Shown here: positions 1 to 9,879 of the stretch, one piece after another
How positions within the stretch are numbered: the first letter of the stretch is position 1
How the letters are laid out: each line of letters begins with the position of its first letter
Assembly: GCA_901456055.1 (NCBI GenBank)
Contig: CABDWT010000004.1
Coordinates: 744,001 to 808,000 of the forward strand
Direction of reading: 5' to 3'
Length of the DNA stretch: 64,000 bases
Source of the DNA: Phytobacter ursingii
GTDB taxonomy: Bacteria > Pseudomonadota > Gammaproteobacteria > Enterobacterales > Enterobacteriaceae
Translations under genes and position numbers: made by a program
Notes under the pieces: model-generated
Told to the model about the DNA's origin: nothing
The model's input: the letters and a program-made list of their open reading frames with translations, nothing else
Databases searched by the model: none

Positions 1-841
1 CATCGATCTGTGCCTGCAGGGCTTTTACTGAGTTACGAATGCTAATGACCTGGGGCGCATCTTCACGCAAGTAACTCAGTAAATTACGCAGCTCGGCTTC
101 CAGCTCAACTTTTTTACCTTGCAACGTCATCACCAGCGATGTGGCCGCCGTTGCGGAGACCTCAGGGTCGAGGATGTTGTTCTGATTCTGATAATTCAGT
201 AATTCCGCTTTACTTTTATCCAGGCGAACACGGGCCTGCCGTAATTCTTCCTGGGCGAAGTTCTGCTGGTCTCGGGCGATTTTATGGGAGAGCTCGTTAA
301 TAAAACGCTCTGACTCTTTGAGGACTGCGTTATTAAACCGCTGTGAGAACTCTGGTGTAAAACCCTGAGTCTGAATCGTCAGCAAACCGGTTTTGTCATC
401 AAAGATCACAGAGATACGATCGCGGTAGTAATTGAGGAATTGTTCTGCCGTTGTGTCTTTAGACAGATGATAAATAAAATCCAGCCCGCTATGGCTCCAT
501 GCATCGTGAAAATTGAGCTGCTTGTCGAGTACTTTCAACATATCCGCTGAGTTGATGTACTCCTTTAAATAGAGAGAGTCTTCGCCAGAGCTGGAGGTGG
601 AGGCGCCCAGCAGCAATCCGACATTCAGGCTGGAAGCTTCGATGTCGCTGGGACGTTTTACCGCGACCTTCGATTCGCTCATATAGCGAGGCTGGCTGAA
701 AATCACCAAATAGATGACGAGTAACGCCATCGGGGCGGCAATAACAATCCAGGCAAGATGCTGCTGGATCCAGGCAAGGTTAAATTTGGCCGTACACGCG
801 CGTAGCGAGGAAGCCAGTAACTTCACTTTGTGTGTAGACAT
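1..841 (-). CDS. kpsE: Capsule polysaccharide export inner-membrane protein KpsE (partial)
   Basis: Reading leftwards from an ATG, 280 codons are open and the gene runs off the window edge, so only the N-terminal part is present. The predicted protein begins MSTHKVKLLASSLRAC and has one clear membrane segment at about residues 29-48 (AWIVIAAPMALLVIYLVIF), followed by a long charged, probably coiled-coil periplasmic region. This is the architecture of the KpsE/CtrB/BexC polysaccharide co-polymerase family, which bridges the ABC exporter KpsMT and the outer-membrane channel KpsD in group 2 capsule export. It starts 78 bases after the kpsF stop on the same strand, the usual kpsF-kpsE order. Family assignment is confident; the missing C-terminal part should carry the second membrane helix. 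Confidence 0.85.
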   Translation of the reverse strand, partial: MSTHKVKLLASSLRACTAKFNLAWIQQHLAWIVIAAPMALLVIYLVIFSQPRYMSESKVAVKRPSDIEASSLNVGLLLGASTSSSGEDSLYLKEYINSADMLKVLDKQLNFHDAWSHSGLDFIYHLSKDTTAEQFLNYYRDRISVIFDDKTGLLTIQTQGFTPEFSQRFNNAVLKESERFINELSHKIARDQQNFAQEELRQARVRLDKSKAELLNYQNQNNILDPEVSATAATSLVMTLQGKKVELEAELRNLLSYLREDAPQVISIRNSVKALQAQID

Positions 842-919
842 GTCACTTTCAACGTTATTCCCTTCGGCAAAAATCAGCTGATGGGATGACTTATTATTTC
901 GGTATACACAGGTGAGGAA

Positions 920-1888
920 TTAGTCGAAAATCCTGACTAAACCAATCACATCCTGTGATCCATTGGTAATGAGTAGGGTTGAGATGCGGTGTTTGGTCAT
1001 CTTTTCTTCTGCATCGATAATCATGGTGTCTTGCGGCATGGTAATCGGATTGCGAGTCATCATGTCTGCTGCGGTACCCTTGACAAAATCTTCGCATTTT
1101 TCCATGTAACGACGCAGATCGCCGTCGGTAATAATACCTGCCAGCTTGCCATTCGCTTTGACGGCTACCATACCCTGGCAACCGCTGGTCAGTTCCTGAA
1201 TGATTTGACGGAACGTTGCGTCAATATCCACAGAAGGTACATCCGATTGCATCACATCGGTCACGCGGGTCAACAGGCGACGGCCCAGTGAACCACCCGG
1301 ATGATAGCGGGCAAAGTCGTCAGGTTTGAAGTGGCGTTTGTGAATAAGTGCAATCGCCAGGGCATCGCCAATGGCCATTGTCAGGGTGGTGGAGGTTGTC
1401 GGTGCCAGATTATTAGGGCAGGTTTCACTGACCATATTCAACTCAAGGATGGCATCGGCGTATTTTGCCAGCGTCGAGTGTGCATTATTGGTAATAGCGA
1501 TGATTTTATTGCCAAAATTTCTTAATGAAGGCACTAGCTTAAGCACTTCATCAGTTTCACCGCTGGCAGAGATCAGCAGCAGCACATCGTAGGGGGTTAT
1601 CATCCCTAAATCGCCATGGAACGCTTCTGCCGGGTGAACAAAAAAGCTGGGGGTACCGGTTGAGGCGAGGGTTGCAGACATTTTACGTCCGACATGCCCG
1701 GATTTTCCCATGCCGGAGACAATCACATGGCCTTTACAGGCCACAATCAATCTTAATGCGGCGTTGTAGGCTTCCGCATTGATGACTTCTGCCAGATGGC
1801 GGAGGGCGTCACCTTGTTCCGTCAACGTGCTGCGTACGCTGTCAATCAGCGCTTGCTCTTCAGCTTCCGTATTCAAGTCAAAATCCAT
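920..1888 (-). CDS. kpsF: Arabinose-5-phosphate isomerase KpsF (capsule-linked)
   Basis: A 322-residue protein with an N-terminal SIS sugar isomerase domain (GHVIVSGMGKSGHVGRK near residue 54, SASGETDEVLKLVP near 107) and two C-terminal CBS repeats (about residues 210-320). KdsD/KpsF/GutQ enzymes interconvert ribulose 5-phosphate and arabinose 5-phosphate, the first step towards CMP-Kdo. The sequence is closer to KpsF than to KdsD as I remember them, and it is followed directly by kpsE, as in region 1 of E. coli group 2 capsule loci. It is the promoter-proximal gene of that operon, so its promoter must lie in the AT-rich stretch to its right. Confidence 0.92.
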   Translation of the reverse strand: MDFDLNTEAEEQALIDSVRSTLTEQGDALRHLAEVINAEAYNAALRLIVACKGHVIVSGMGKSGHVGRKMSATLASTGTPSFFVHPAEAFHGDLGMITPYDVLLLISASGETDEVLKLVPSLRNFGNKIIAITNNAHSTLAKYADAILELNMVSETCPNNLAPTTSTTLTMAIGDALAIALIHKRHFKPDDFARYHPGGSLGRRLLTRVTDVMQSDVPSVDIDATFRQIIQELTSGCQGMVAVKANGKLAGIITDGDLRRYMEKCEDFVKGTAADMMTRNPITMPQDTMIIDAEEKMTKHRISTLLITNGSQDVIGLVRIFD

Positions 1889-2397
1889 TTTGTTTCCTGT
1901 TGGTAATCTCTACGTGACGGTCCAGACCACAGTTAACAGGCGCACCGTCACAGCAACCGATTTAGGACATGCCTCTCAGCTGCCAGCCATTTTTCAGAAA
2001 TGCAAATAAATACCAGTCACCGTGGTGGTGACTTTTATGAAGTGCATTTGAAACTTGCGAATTTGGGGACTGTTTTTATTCCCCTGCTTTTTAGCACAAG
2101 CGGCACTTATACACAACATAAACGGATTTGGTTATTCAGTATTAATCGCTTTTACTATCGTCTTTGCGTGTATAATATTTTGAAATATATGCTTTTTATG
2201 ATTTTTATAAAGTGATGTGATTTAGTGTTAATGTATGTTTAAGAACGATAAAAACCTAATGAAATAATATTTAATCGATAATTTGTATTTATTTTATCAA
2301 GTAATTTTGTTTTTATATTCATATTAAAAATATATTTGGGATGATATGGAATAGTCTGGCATTGATATTTGGTTTCATTTTTCCCCTTATTAGCGGT
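1889..2397. other. AT-rich non-coding stretch between kpsF and rpoD
   Basis: No supported gene is seen here. The kpsF-proximal 100 bases have normal composition, but from about 2090 to 2400 the DNA is strikingly AT-rich compared with the neighbouring genes. The stretch must hold the kpsF promoter, which I could not place with confidence. Short open frames on both strands here overlap the rpoD terminator or have no ribosome site and look accidental. Low GC beside a capsule operon is typical of transferred DNA and of H-NS-bound promoters; that is inference. Confidence 0.6.
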
Positions 2398-2426
2398 AAA
2401 AAAAACGCCATCCCGGAGGATGGCGT
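2398..2426 (-). terminator. Intrinsic terminator of rpoD
   Basis: On the minus strand, an 8-bp GC-rich stem (CGCCATCC / GGATGGCG) with a 4-base loop is followed by a run of eight T residues, 27 bases past the rpoD stop. This is a textbook Rho-independent terminator and marks the end of the rpsU-dnaG-rpoD operon. Confidence 0.9.
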
Positions 2427-2452
2427 CTGACAAGACGTGAAATGCAGGCGAA

Positions 2453-4294
2453 TTAATCGTCCAGGAAGCTACGCAGAACCTCAGAGCGACTCGGGTGGCG
2501 CAGTTTACGCAACGCTTTCGCTTCGATCTGACGGATACGTTCGCGGGTAACGTCGAACTGTTTACCCACTTCTTCCAACGTGTGGTCGGTGTTCATATCG
2601 ATACCGAAACGCATACGCAAGACTTTCGCTTCACGGGCGGTCAGGCCAGCCAGAACATCGTGGGTGGCGGCACGCAGGCTCTCGGTGGTGGCAGAGTCCA
2701 GTGGCAGCTCAAGGGTGGTATCCTCGATGAAATCACCCAGATGCGAATCTTCATCATCGCCAATTGGCGTTTCCATGGAGATTGGCTCTTTAGCGATTTT
2801 CAGCACTTTACGGATTTTGTCTTCCGGCATCAGCATGCGCTCGGCCAGCTCTTCCGGCGTCGGTTCACGTCCCATCTCTTGCAGCATCTGGCGGGAGATA
2901 CGGTTGAGCTTGTTGATGGTCTCAATCATATGCACCGGAATACGGATGGTGCGCGCCTGGTCCGCGATAGAGCGGGTGATTGCCTGACGGATCCACCAGG
3001 TTGCGTAGGTGGAGAACTTGTAACCGCGACGGTATTCAAACTTATCTACCGCTTTCATCAGACCGATGTTGCCTTCCTGGATCAGATCGAGGAACTGCAG
3101 ACCACGGTTGGTGTATTTCTTGGCGATTGAAATAACCAGACGCAGGTTCGCTTCAACCATCTCTTTTTTCGCACGGCGCGCTTTCGCTTCACCGATGGAC
3201 ATACGACGGTTAATATCTTTCACCTGCTCGATAGTCAGGCCAGTCTCTTCTTCAATCTGCTGCAGTTTTTGCAGGCCGCGCTGAACGTCCTCAGAGACCT
3301 CATGCAATTTTTCAGACCACGGCTTGTTCATCGCCAGGGCTGCATTGAACCAGGTTTCGTTGGTTTCGTTGCCAGTGAAAAGCGTAATGAAGTTTTTCTT
3401 CGGCATTTTGCACTGTTCAACACACAGCTTCATGATAATGCGTTCCTGGGTGCGTACGCGGTCCATCATGGTGCGCATGCTGTTTACCAGGTAATCGAAC
3501 TGTTTCGGTACCAGACGGAACTGTTTGAAGACTTCAGATAGTTTTAAGATCTCTTCCTGCGCTGCTGCGTGACTGCGGCCTTTTGCCTTAATGGTGTCAC
3601 GTGTTACTTCATACTGAGTACGCAACTCAGCAAATTTTTCACGCGCCAGCTCAGGGTCGATGCTGTTGTCATCATCGCTGCTGTCATCGCCGTCTTCGTC
3701 TTCGTCTTCTTCGTCATCATCGTCCAGGTCTTCCTGAGAGAGCTCAGAACCGACGTGGGTCGCCGTAGGCGCCAGATCTTCTTCAGCGTTCGGATCGACG
3801 AAACCGGTAATCAGATCGGACAGGCGAGCCTGTTCCGCTTCGACACGGTCGTATTGTTCCAGTAAATAGGTGATGGCTTCCGGGTACTCAGCAACGGAGC
3901 ACTGTACCTGGTTGATGCCGTCTTCAATACGTTTGGCGATGTCGATTTCGCCTTCACGGGTTAACAGCTCAACGGTGCCCATTTCACGCATGTACATGCG
4001 CACCGGGTCGGTCGTACGACCGATTTCAGATTCCACGCTGGAAAGCACCTGCGCGGCGGCTTCGGCAGCATCTTCGTCCGCGGTGTTTTCAGCAAGCATC
4101 AGATCATCAGCATCCGGTGCTTCTTCCATCACCTGAATGCCCATGTCGTTGATCATTTGGATGATGTCTTCGATCTGATCGGAGTCGACGATATCTTCCG
4201 GCAGATGGTCATTGACCTCGGCATAGGTCAGATAGCCTTGCTCCTTACCACGGGTGACAAGAAGTTTCAGCTGTGACTGCGGGTTTTGCTCCAT
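2453..4294 (-). CDS. rpoD: RNA polymerase primary sigma factor, sigma-70
   Basis: A 613-residue protein, the same length as E. coli RpoD. Region 1.1 is at the N-terminus, the non-conserved insert carries a strongly acidic run (about residues 190-210), and regions 2.1-2.4 include [19 protein letters not shown], which melts and reads the -10 element. Region 4.2, [18 protein letters not shown] near the C-terminus, is the helix-turn-helix that reads the -35 element. It is the last gene of the macromolecular synthesis operon, 236 bases after dnaG. In E. coli extra rpoD promoters, including a heat-shock promoter, lie inside dnaG; I did not verify them here. Confidence 0.98.
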   Translation of the reverse strand: MEQNPQSQLKLLVTRGKEQGYLTYAEVNDHLPEDIVDSDQIEDIIQMINDMGIQVMEEAPDADDLMLAENTADEDAAEAAAQVLSSVESEIGRTTDPVRMYMREMGTVELLTREGEIDIAKRIEDGINQVQCSVAEYPEAITYLLEQYDRVEAEQARLSDLITGFVDPNAEEDLAPTATHVGSELSQEDLDDDDEEDEDEDGDDSSDDDNSIDPELAREKFAELRTQYEVTRDTIKAKGRSHAAAQEEILKLSEVFKQFRLVPKQFDYLVNSMRTMMDRVRTQERIIMKLCVEQCKMPKKNFITLFTGNETNETWFNAALAMNKPWSEKLHEVSEDVQRGLQKLQQIEEETGLTIEQVKDINRRMSIGEAKARRAKKEMVEANLRLVISIAKKYTNRGLQFLDLIQEGNIGLMKAVDKFEYRRGYKFSTYATWWIRQAITRSIADQARTIRIPVHMIETINKLNRISRQMLQEMGREPTPEELAERMLMPEDKIRKVLKIAKEPISMETPIGDDEDSHLGDFIEDTTLELPLDSATTESLRAATHDVLAGLTAREAKVLRMRFGIDMNTDHTLEEVGKQFDVTRERIRQIEAKALRKLRHPSRSEVLRSFLDD

Positions 4295-4530
4295 AAGACG
4301 GTATCCACACTTAATTCAAGAGGGTTGGTGTCGGTTAGCGAAATTAAAAACCGCCAACTTGGTCTAACGAGGGCTTACTTATATTTTTGCCGCTGCCCCT
4401 CAATGCGGCTGTCGGGTGCTTCCCGAACGATTATCGGCACTTAAGCCGTTGAATACTTCATCCTTCACGTTGTCTCTGCGTTAACTGAGTTCTCTTGCCG
4501 CTTTGATACAACCTGAATGATTTTGTCTTT

Positions 4531-6276
4531 TTATTTCTTCGCCAGTTCCTGGTTTAGTTGCCAGAGCTCCCGGCGTTCTTCGCTGCTTAAACCATGTGTG
4601 CGGTCACGAGCTATCAACTCTTCTTGCCGCTGTACAAGCATCGAATCAAACATATGATTGAGCGCGTCGTTGAACGTTTTTTCTGCAATGTCTTTATCTG
4701 CTATATCGTCCCACATCGCCAGTTTTTCAAGGGTTGCGGCCTCTTTTGTTCCGCGATACTGTTCCAGAAGCTGCCCTGTGGTTAATCCAGGCTGTGACAG
4801 ACAAGTGTTGACCAGTTCTGTAAATAAGCCAAGTCCAGCCATTCTGGATTTATCCAGCCCCTCCAGCGGAGGCACTAACGGCGCAAGTTCCGGACTCTGG
4901 ACCAGCAATCCTATCAGTATACGCATGGTTGTGCGTTTTAGCTGAGGCGCCGGCCGGGCCGTGGCATTTTCCGCCTGTTTTGGCATCAAACGATCAAGCT
5001 GCGCGTCGTCGAAGATGCCAATTTTATTGCCCAGTAACTGCCTGAGCTGGATACGTAACGTTTCACCCGGCACCTGCGAAATCAACGGCAGTGCCAGCGC
5101 GGCAAGTTGCGTTGTCCCATCCGGGGTGGTCAAGTCCGCCTGCGGCAGTAAGCTGTTAAACAAAAACGTGGAGAGCGGCATCGCCTGCTCCATCCGCGCT
5201 TCAAACGCGGCTTTGCCTTCCTTACGTACCAGCGTATCCGGGTCTTCGCCGTCCGGAAGGAACATAAAGCGTAGCTGACGCCCGTCGCTCATGTACGGCA
5301 ATGCGGTTTCCAGCGCACGCCATGCGGCATCGCGGCCCGCGCGGTCGCCGTCATAACAGCAAATGACGTTTTTCGTTACCCGAAACAACAGCTGAATATG
5401 GTCTGCTGTGGTCGAGGTGCCAAGTGACGCAACGGCGTAGTTAATACCATATTGCGCCAGCGCAACCACATCCATGTAACCTTCCACGACTAAAAGCCGC
5501 TGCGGTTCATCATTGTCCTGCTGCGCTTCATAAAGCCCGTATAACTGGCGGCCTTTATGGAAAATATCGGTCTCCGGGGAGTTGAGGTACTTGGGCGTAT
5601 CATTACCCAGCACTCGGCCACCAAATCCCATTACCCGACCACGTTTGTCGCGGATAGGGAACATCACCCTTTCGCGAAAACGATCATAACTGCGTCCCTG
5701 ATCGTTAGTGACCAGCATGCCCGCATCAATCAGAGATTGACGATTTTCCTGGTTTGCACCAAAACGCTTTAAAACGTTGTCCCAGCCGGGAGGGGCGTAA
5801 CCAATCGCAAAACGGGCGATGACATCGCTGCTTAAACCGCGTCTTTCCAGATACTGGCGCGCCGGTTCAGCCGCAGGTTGCGTCAGGGATTGCTGATAAA
5901 ACGCACTCAGGCCATCCATCAATTGATAGAGACTTTGCCGCTGGTGGCGCTCTATCTGACTTGGCCCGTTGCCTGCTTCATAGGGCACTTCCAGGTTATG
6001 CATGGCGGCCAGTTCTTCGACGGTTTCCACGAACTCGAGTTTGTCGTAGTTCATCAGAAAGTCGATCGCGTTGCCGTGCGCCCCACAGCCGAAGCAGTGA
6101 TAAAACTGTTTTTCACCATTTACGGTGAAGGAAGGACTTTTTTCGTTATGGAATGGACAGCATGCGTGCCAGTTCTTGCCCTGCTTTTTCAGTTTCACCC
6201 GCGCATCGATCAGATCGATGATATCGGTGCGAGCCAGCAGATCATTGATAAAAACACGTGGGATTCGTCCAGCCAT
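4531..6276 (-). CDS. dnaG: DNA primase
   Basis: A 581-residue primase that makes RNA primers at the replication fork with DnaB helicase. The N-terminal CHC2 zinc-binding domain is visible (CCPFHNEKSPSF and YHCFGCGAHGN, about residues 38-67). The TOPRIM catalytic core carries LLVVEGYMDVVALAQYG and the acidic CCYDGDRAGRDAAW motif (about residues 260-320). A helical C-terminal DnaB-binding domain follows. I chose the start at MAGRIPRVFIN, which matches E. coli and gives the same length; an in-frame upstream ATG adds only three residues. It lies between rpsU and rpoD, downstream of an attenuating terminator that keeps primase low relative to S21. Confidence 0.98.
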   Translation of the reverse strand: MAGRIPRVFINDLLARTDIIDLIDARVKLKKQGKNWHACCPFHNEKSPSFTVNGEKQFYHCFGCGAHGNAIDFLMNYDKLEFVETVEELAAMHNLEVPYEAGNGPSQIERHQRQSLYQLMDGLSAFYQQSLTQPAAEPARQYLERRGLSSDVIARFAIGYAPPGWDNVLKRFGANQENRQSLIDAGMLVTNDQGRSYDRFRERVMFPIRDKRGRVMGFGGRVLGNDTPKYLNSPETDIFHKGRQLYGLYEAQQDNDEPQRLLVVEGYMDVVALAQYGINYAVASLGTSTTADHIQLLFRVTKNVICCYDGDRAGRDAAWRALETALPYMSDGRQLRFMFLPDGEDPDTLVRKEGKAAFEARMEQAMPLSTFLFNSLLPQADLTTPDGTTQLAALALPLISQVPGETLRIQLRQLLGNKIGIFDDAQLDRLMPKQAENATARPAPQLKRTTMRILIGLLVQSPELAPLVPPLEGLDKSRMAGLGLFTELVNTCLSQPGLTTGQLLEQYRGTKEAATLEKLAMWDDIADKDIAEKTFNDALNHMFDSMLVQRQEELIARDRTHGLSSEERRELWQLNQELAKK

Positions 6277-6307
6277 ATGCCCCATTCATTTTTAGCAATT
6301 CATAAAC

Positions 6308-6342
6308 GAAAATAAGCCGCGCATTCCTTTCGGAAGCACGGC
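6308..6342 (-). terminator. Attenuating terminator between rpsU and dnaG
   Basis: On the minus strand an 11-bp stem (GCCGTGCTTCC pairing with GGAATGCGCGGC, one bulge) with a GAAA tetraloop is followed by TTATTTTCG. Its position matches terminator T1 of the E. coli rpsU-dnaG-rpoD operon, which lets only part of transcription pass into dnaG. Confidence 0.85.
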
Positions 6343-6391
6343 CTTACAACTACAACTCGGTCTGAAATTGAGAGCTAAACTCTCAAAAAAC

Positions 6392-6657
<266 letters not shown>

Positions 6658-6677
6658 TTATTTCAAAATGGTGCGGA

Positions 6678-6707
6678 ATTTTACTTCAACAGTTGCTGCT
6701 TTGTAAA
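6678..6707 (-). promoter_or_regulatory. Probable sigma-70 promoter for rpsU
   Basis: On the minus strand TTTACA and TAAAAT are separated by 18 bases, each one mismatch from consensus. This fits one of the two tandem promoters known upstream of E. coli rpsU. It is a motif match only. Confidence 0.6.
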
Positions 6708-6845
6708 GCACCGCTGCCTTTTTTGAAAGGGACTTTTGTAAGGGTGGGGAGTATACACGAAGTCCTTCAAGGGGGTGAGTAAAGTTTACAACAAGGGGCA
6801 TTGATCCTACACTGCGCGGCATTGAAGCGAGGTAAAAAAACAGCC

Positions 6846-7859
6846 ATGCGTGTACTGGGAATTGAAACATCCTGCGATGAAACCGGCATCGCTATTTATG
6901 ACGATAAGAACGGCCTGTTAGCCAACCAGTTGTATAGTCAGGTAAAACTGCATGCCGACTATGGCGGCGTCGTACCTGAACTGGCCTCCCGCGATCATGT
7001 ACGTAAAACCGTACCGTTGATTCAGGCGGCACTGAAAGAGGCAGGGCTGATGGCAAAAGATATCGATGCGGTTGCCTATACCGCCGGTCCTGGTCTTGTT
7101 GGCGCGCTGCTGGTCGGCGCAACGGTCGGCCGGGCGCTGGCATTTGCCTGGGATGTTCCGGCTATTCCAGTTCACCATATGGAAGGCCACTTGCTGGCGC
7201 CGATGCTGGAAGATAATCCGCCGCAATACCCGTTTGTGGCGCTGCTGGTCTCCGGCGGCCACACTCAGCTGATTAGCGTGACGGGGATTGGCGAGTACCA
7301 GTTGCTCGGCGAATCTATTGATGATGCCGCCGGCGAGGCGTTTGACAAAACGGCCAAATTGCTCGGTCTTGATTACCCTGGCGGCCCTATGTTATCGAAA
7401 CTGGCGTCACAGGGTACGGAAGGGCGTTTCGTTTTCCCGCGTCCTATGACGGACAGACCCGGTCTTGATTTCAGCTTCTCTGGTCTGAAAACCTTCGCGG
7501 CAAATACCATTCGTGAAAATGAGCCTGATGAGCAAACACGTGCCGATATCGCGCGTGCCTTTGAAGACGCGGTGGTCGATACGCTGATGATCAAATGTAA
7601 ACGTGCGCTGGACCAAACCGGATTTACCCGTCTGGTCATGGCGGGAGGCGTTAGCGCAAACCGTACACTTCGCGCGAAACTGGCTGAAATGATGAAAAAG
7701 CGCCGTGGCGAAGTGTTCTATGCACGCCCGGAATTTTGTACCGATAATGGCGCAATGATAGCCTACGCCGGGATGGTGCGCCTGAAAGCCGGCGGCGTTG
7801 CCGGACTTGGCGTGACTGTGCGCCCACGCTGGCCGTTGGCAGAATTACCGGCTGCGTAA
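6846..7859 (+). CDS. tsaD: tRNA t6A37 threonylcarbamoyltransferase subunit TsaD
   Basis: A 337-residue member of the Kae1/TsaD/Qri7 family. With TsaB, TsaE and TsaC it transfers the threonylcarbamoyl group to A37 of ANN-decoding tRNAs. Visible features are the ASKHA-fold N-terminus ([20 protein letters not shown]), the metal-binding HHMEGH motif near residues 110-115, and the nucleotide-binding [13 protein letters not shown] near 270. I took the start at [13 protein letters not shown], which every family member has; the open frame extends 15 codons further upstream. In K-12 this gene (formerly ygjD) is also divergent from rpsU. Confidence 0.97.
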   Translation: MRVLGIETSCDETGIAIYDDKNGLLANQLYSQVKLHADYGGVVPELASRDHVRKTVPLIQAALKEAGLMAKDIDAVAYTAGPGLVGALLVGATVGRALAFAWDVPAIPVHHMEGHLLAPMLEDNPPQYPFVALLVSGGHTQLISVTGIGEYQLLGESIDDAAGEAFDKTAKLLGLDYPGGPMLSKLASQGTEGRFVFPRPMTDRPGLDFSFSGLKTFAANTIRENEPDEQTRADIARAFEDAVVDTLMIKCKRALDQTGFTRLVMAGGVSANRTLRAKLAEMMKKRRGEVFYARPEFCTDNGAMIAYAGMVRLKAGGVAGLGVTVRPRWPLAELPAA

Positions 7860-7864
7860 TCTAT

Positions 7865-7882
7865 TCCCCCGGGGGGCCGGGG
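7865..7882 (+). terminator. GC-only stem-loop after tsaD
   Basis: Seven-base arms CCCCCGG / CCGGGGG around a four-G loop, starting six bases after the tsaD stop. There is no T-run directly behind it, so it may be a 3'-end protecting structure rather than a terminator; a better terminator candidate lies about 70 bases on. Confidence 0.5.
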
Positions 7883-7943
7883 GACATTAACCTGGCGCCA
7901 GCCCGGCAAGCTCAAAACGAACGTATTACCGTCGTACCCTCCT

Positions 7944-7980
7944 CGGGAAAGCCGGGCATTCCACTTTCCCGGCCTGTTTT
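7944..7980 (+). terminator. Probable terminator of tsaD
   Basis: GCCGGG (from 7951) and CCCGGC (to 7973) form a stem closed by an 11-base loop, followed by CTGTTTT. An alternative stem GGGAAAG/CTTTCCC overlaps it. It lies just before the stop codon of the convergent thiamine-diphosphate enzyme gene. Confidence 0.6.
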
Positions 7981-7986
7981 CTGTCA

Positions 7987-9783
7987 TTACGATTTTTTGC
8001 CCGGCAATATTTCACTCATCAACTGGTTTGCTGTATCGGCGAAAATTTTCCCGGCGGATCGGTCCCCTTTGGCCATTGACGCCATAAAGGCTTTTGCCTG
8101 TTTCAGGGTGATATGCGGCGGTAGCGGCGCCACCTCCGGATCGGTTTTAACTTCAAGCACGACAGGGCGTTCTGCTGACAAGGCTTGCTGCCAGGCAAGC
8201 GGTAACTGCTGTGGATCATTAACAAAAATACCCTTGAGCCCCAGCGATTGCGCGAAGCGGGCATAACCCACATCGGGAATATCCTGGGTTGCCTCAAACC
8301 GTGGATTGCCTTCCATTACGCGCTGCTCCCAGGTTACCTGGTTAAGATCCTGATTATTGAAGACGCAAATGATCAGACGTGGATCGCTCCAGCCTTGCCA
8401 GTATTTCTGAATGGTGATCAGTTCTGCCAGATTGTTCATTTGCATAGCGCCATCCCCGACCAGCGCGACCACCACTTTCTGCGGATAGGCAAATTTTGCG
8501 GCGATGGCGTAAGGTACTGCCGCGCCCATACAGGCAAGGCCGCCAGACAGAGAAGCGCGCTGACCCTGCTTCACTTTATAATCACGGGCAAACCAGTTGG
8601 CGCAAGAGCCAGAATCGGACGTGACGATGGCATCGTCAGGCAGCAGGGGTGACATTTCCCATACTACCCGTTGCGGGTTAACCGGTTTGGCGTCCGCCAT
8701 CGCTCGTTCTTCAAGCGTCTGCCACCACGCTTTCACCCCTCTGGCAATTTCCTCTTGCCAGCTACGGTCAGTTTTATGCGCTAACAGCGGCAGCAATGCG
8801 CGCAGGGTTTCCGCTGCATCGCCATGAAGATTGACCTCAACCGGGTAGCGGAGCCCCAGCATTGCCGGATCGATATCGACTTGCACAGCGCGTGCCTGCC
8901 CCTCTTTCGGCAGGAATTCCGTCCACGGAAAACCGGTGCCGATCATCAGCAATGTGTCGCAACCCATCATCATGTCATAAGACGGTTTCGTACCCAGCAG
9001 ACCGATTGCGCCAGTGACAAAAGGCGCGTCATCCGGTAATACATCTTTGCCGAGCAGCGCCTTGGCCACACCGGCGCCAAGTAGGTTGGCCAGTTGCACG
9101 ACTTCGAGCGCCGCGCCGCGTGCGCCTGCCCCGACCAGGATAGCGACTTTCTTTCCGCTATTAAGAATATCCGCTGCACGTTGCAGGTCTGCTTCATAAG
9201 GCACAATTTTCGGACGCTGATATCCCGCTCCCGAGTGGGTGAAACCATGGGTATGTGGCGGCGCCTGCCAGGGTTCGTCCTGAATGTCCTTCGGCAAGAT
9301 CAGTACCGTTACGCCATTTTGCGCCACTGCGATGCGAACTCCACGATCAACCAGATGCCGAACCTGACTGGGCGAGGCGGCTTCTTGTACAAAGTTCGCC
9401 ACATCAGCGAAAACACGGTCGAGGTTTAACTCTTGCTGATAGCTGGCGCCGCGAGCGGTAGCTTCTGCCTGACCGGCGATGGCCAGTACCGGGGCATGGT
9501 CCATTTTCGCATCATAGAGGCCGGTCAGCAGATGGGTGGCGCCAGGCCCCCCGGTTGAGAGACACACGCCCAGCTCGCCGGTGAATTTTGCGTGACCTGC
9601 CGCCATAAACGCCGCCATTTCTTCATGGCGAACCTGAATAAACTCAATGCCATTGCCTGCTTTGTTCGCGCGTTGCAACGCGCCGAGCACGCCGTTGATG
9701 CCATCGCCGGGATAGCCATAAATTCGACTGACGCCCCAGGCTTTCAGGCTCTCAATGAAAAAATCACTGGTCATTTTTGTCAC
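7987..9783 (-). CDS. Thiamine-diphosphate enzyme of the pyruvate oxidase / acetolactate synthase type
   Basis: A 598-residue protein with all three domains of the family: an N-terminal pyrimidine-binding domain (PGDGINGVLGAL; catalytic Glu in QVRHEEMAAFMAAGHA, about residue 54), a central FAD/NAD-like domain (about 195-335), and a C-terminal diphosphate-binding domain with GDGAMQMNNLAEL (about 445). It resembles PoxB but is longer and distinct from it. PoxB-type enzymes oxidise pyruvate to acetate; acetolactate synthases condense two pyruvates. The substrate here cannot be decided by eye. K-12 carries the ttdRABT tartrate genes between tsaD and plsY, so this gene sits in a variable slot. Its C-terminus lacks an obvious PoxB-like membrane-binding helix. 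Confidence 0.85.
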   Translation of the reverse strand: MTKMTSDFFIESLKAWGVSRIYGYPGDGINGVLGALQRANKAGNGIEFIQVRHEEMAAFMAAGHAKFTGELGVCLSTGGPGATHLLTGLYDAKMDHAPVLAIAGQAEATARGASYQQELNLDRVFADVANFVQEAASPSQVRHLVDRGVRIAVAQNGVTVLILPKDIQDEPWQAPPHTHGFTHSGAGYQRPKIVPYEADLQRAADILNSGKKVAILVGAGARGAALEVVQLANLLGAGVAKALLGKDVLPDDAPFVTGAIGLLGTKPSYDMMMGCDTLLMIGTGFPWTEFLPKEGQARAVQVDIDPAMLGLRYPVEVNLHGDAAETLRALLPLLAHKTDRSWQEEIARGVKAWWQTLEERAMADAKPVNPQRVVWEMSPLLPDDAIVTSDSGSCANWFARDYKVKQGQRASLSGGLACMGAAVPYAIAAKFAYPQKVVVALVGDGAMQMNNLAELITIQKYWQGWSDPRLIICVFNNQDLNQVTWEQRVMEGNPRFEATQDIPDVGYARFAQSLGLKGIFVNDPQQLPLAWQQALSAERPVVLEVKTDPEVAPLPPHITLKQAKAFMASMAKGDRSAGKIFADTANQLMSEILPGKKS

Positions 9784-9879
9784 TGTATTGCCCCCTGGCT
9801 CAAAAAGTAAATCGAGCGTTAAGGATAGACGACATCATCAGGGTATGAGGAAGGGGCGCAGGACGTAGCACAGTGTGGT

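Noticed and set aside
2000-2215. 71-codon open frame on the plus strand in the AT-rich stretch
   Set aside because: Low-complexity, no ribosome site, lies in the probable capsule promoter region.
2239-2433. 64-codon open frame on the minus strand near the rpoD terminator
   Set aside because: It begins inside the rpoD terminator hairpin, has AT-driven composition and no recognisable ribosome site.
2495-3130. 211-codon plus-strand frame inside rpoD
   Set aside because: It is antisense to a certain gene and reflects GC-rich codon structure only.
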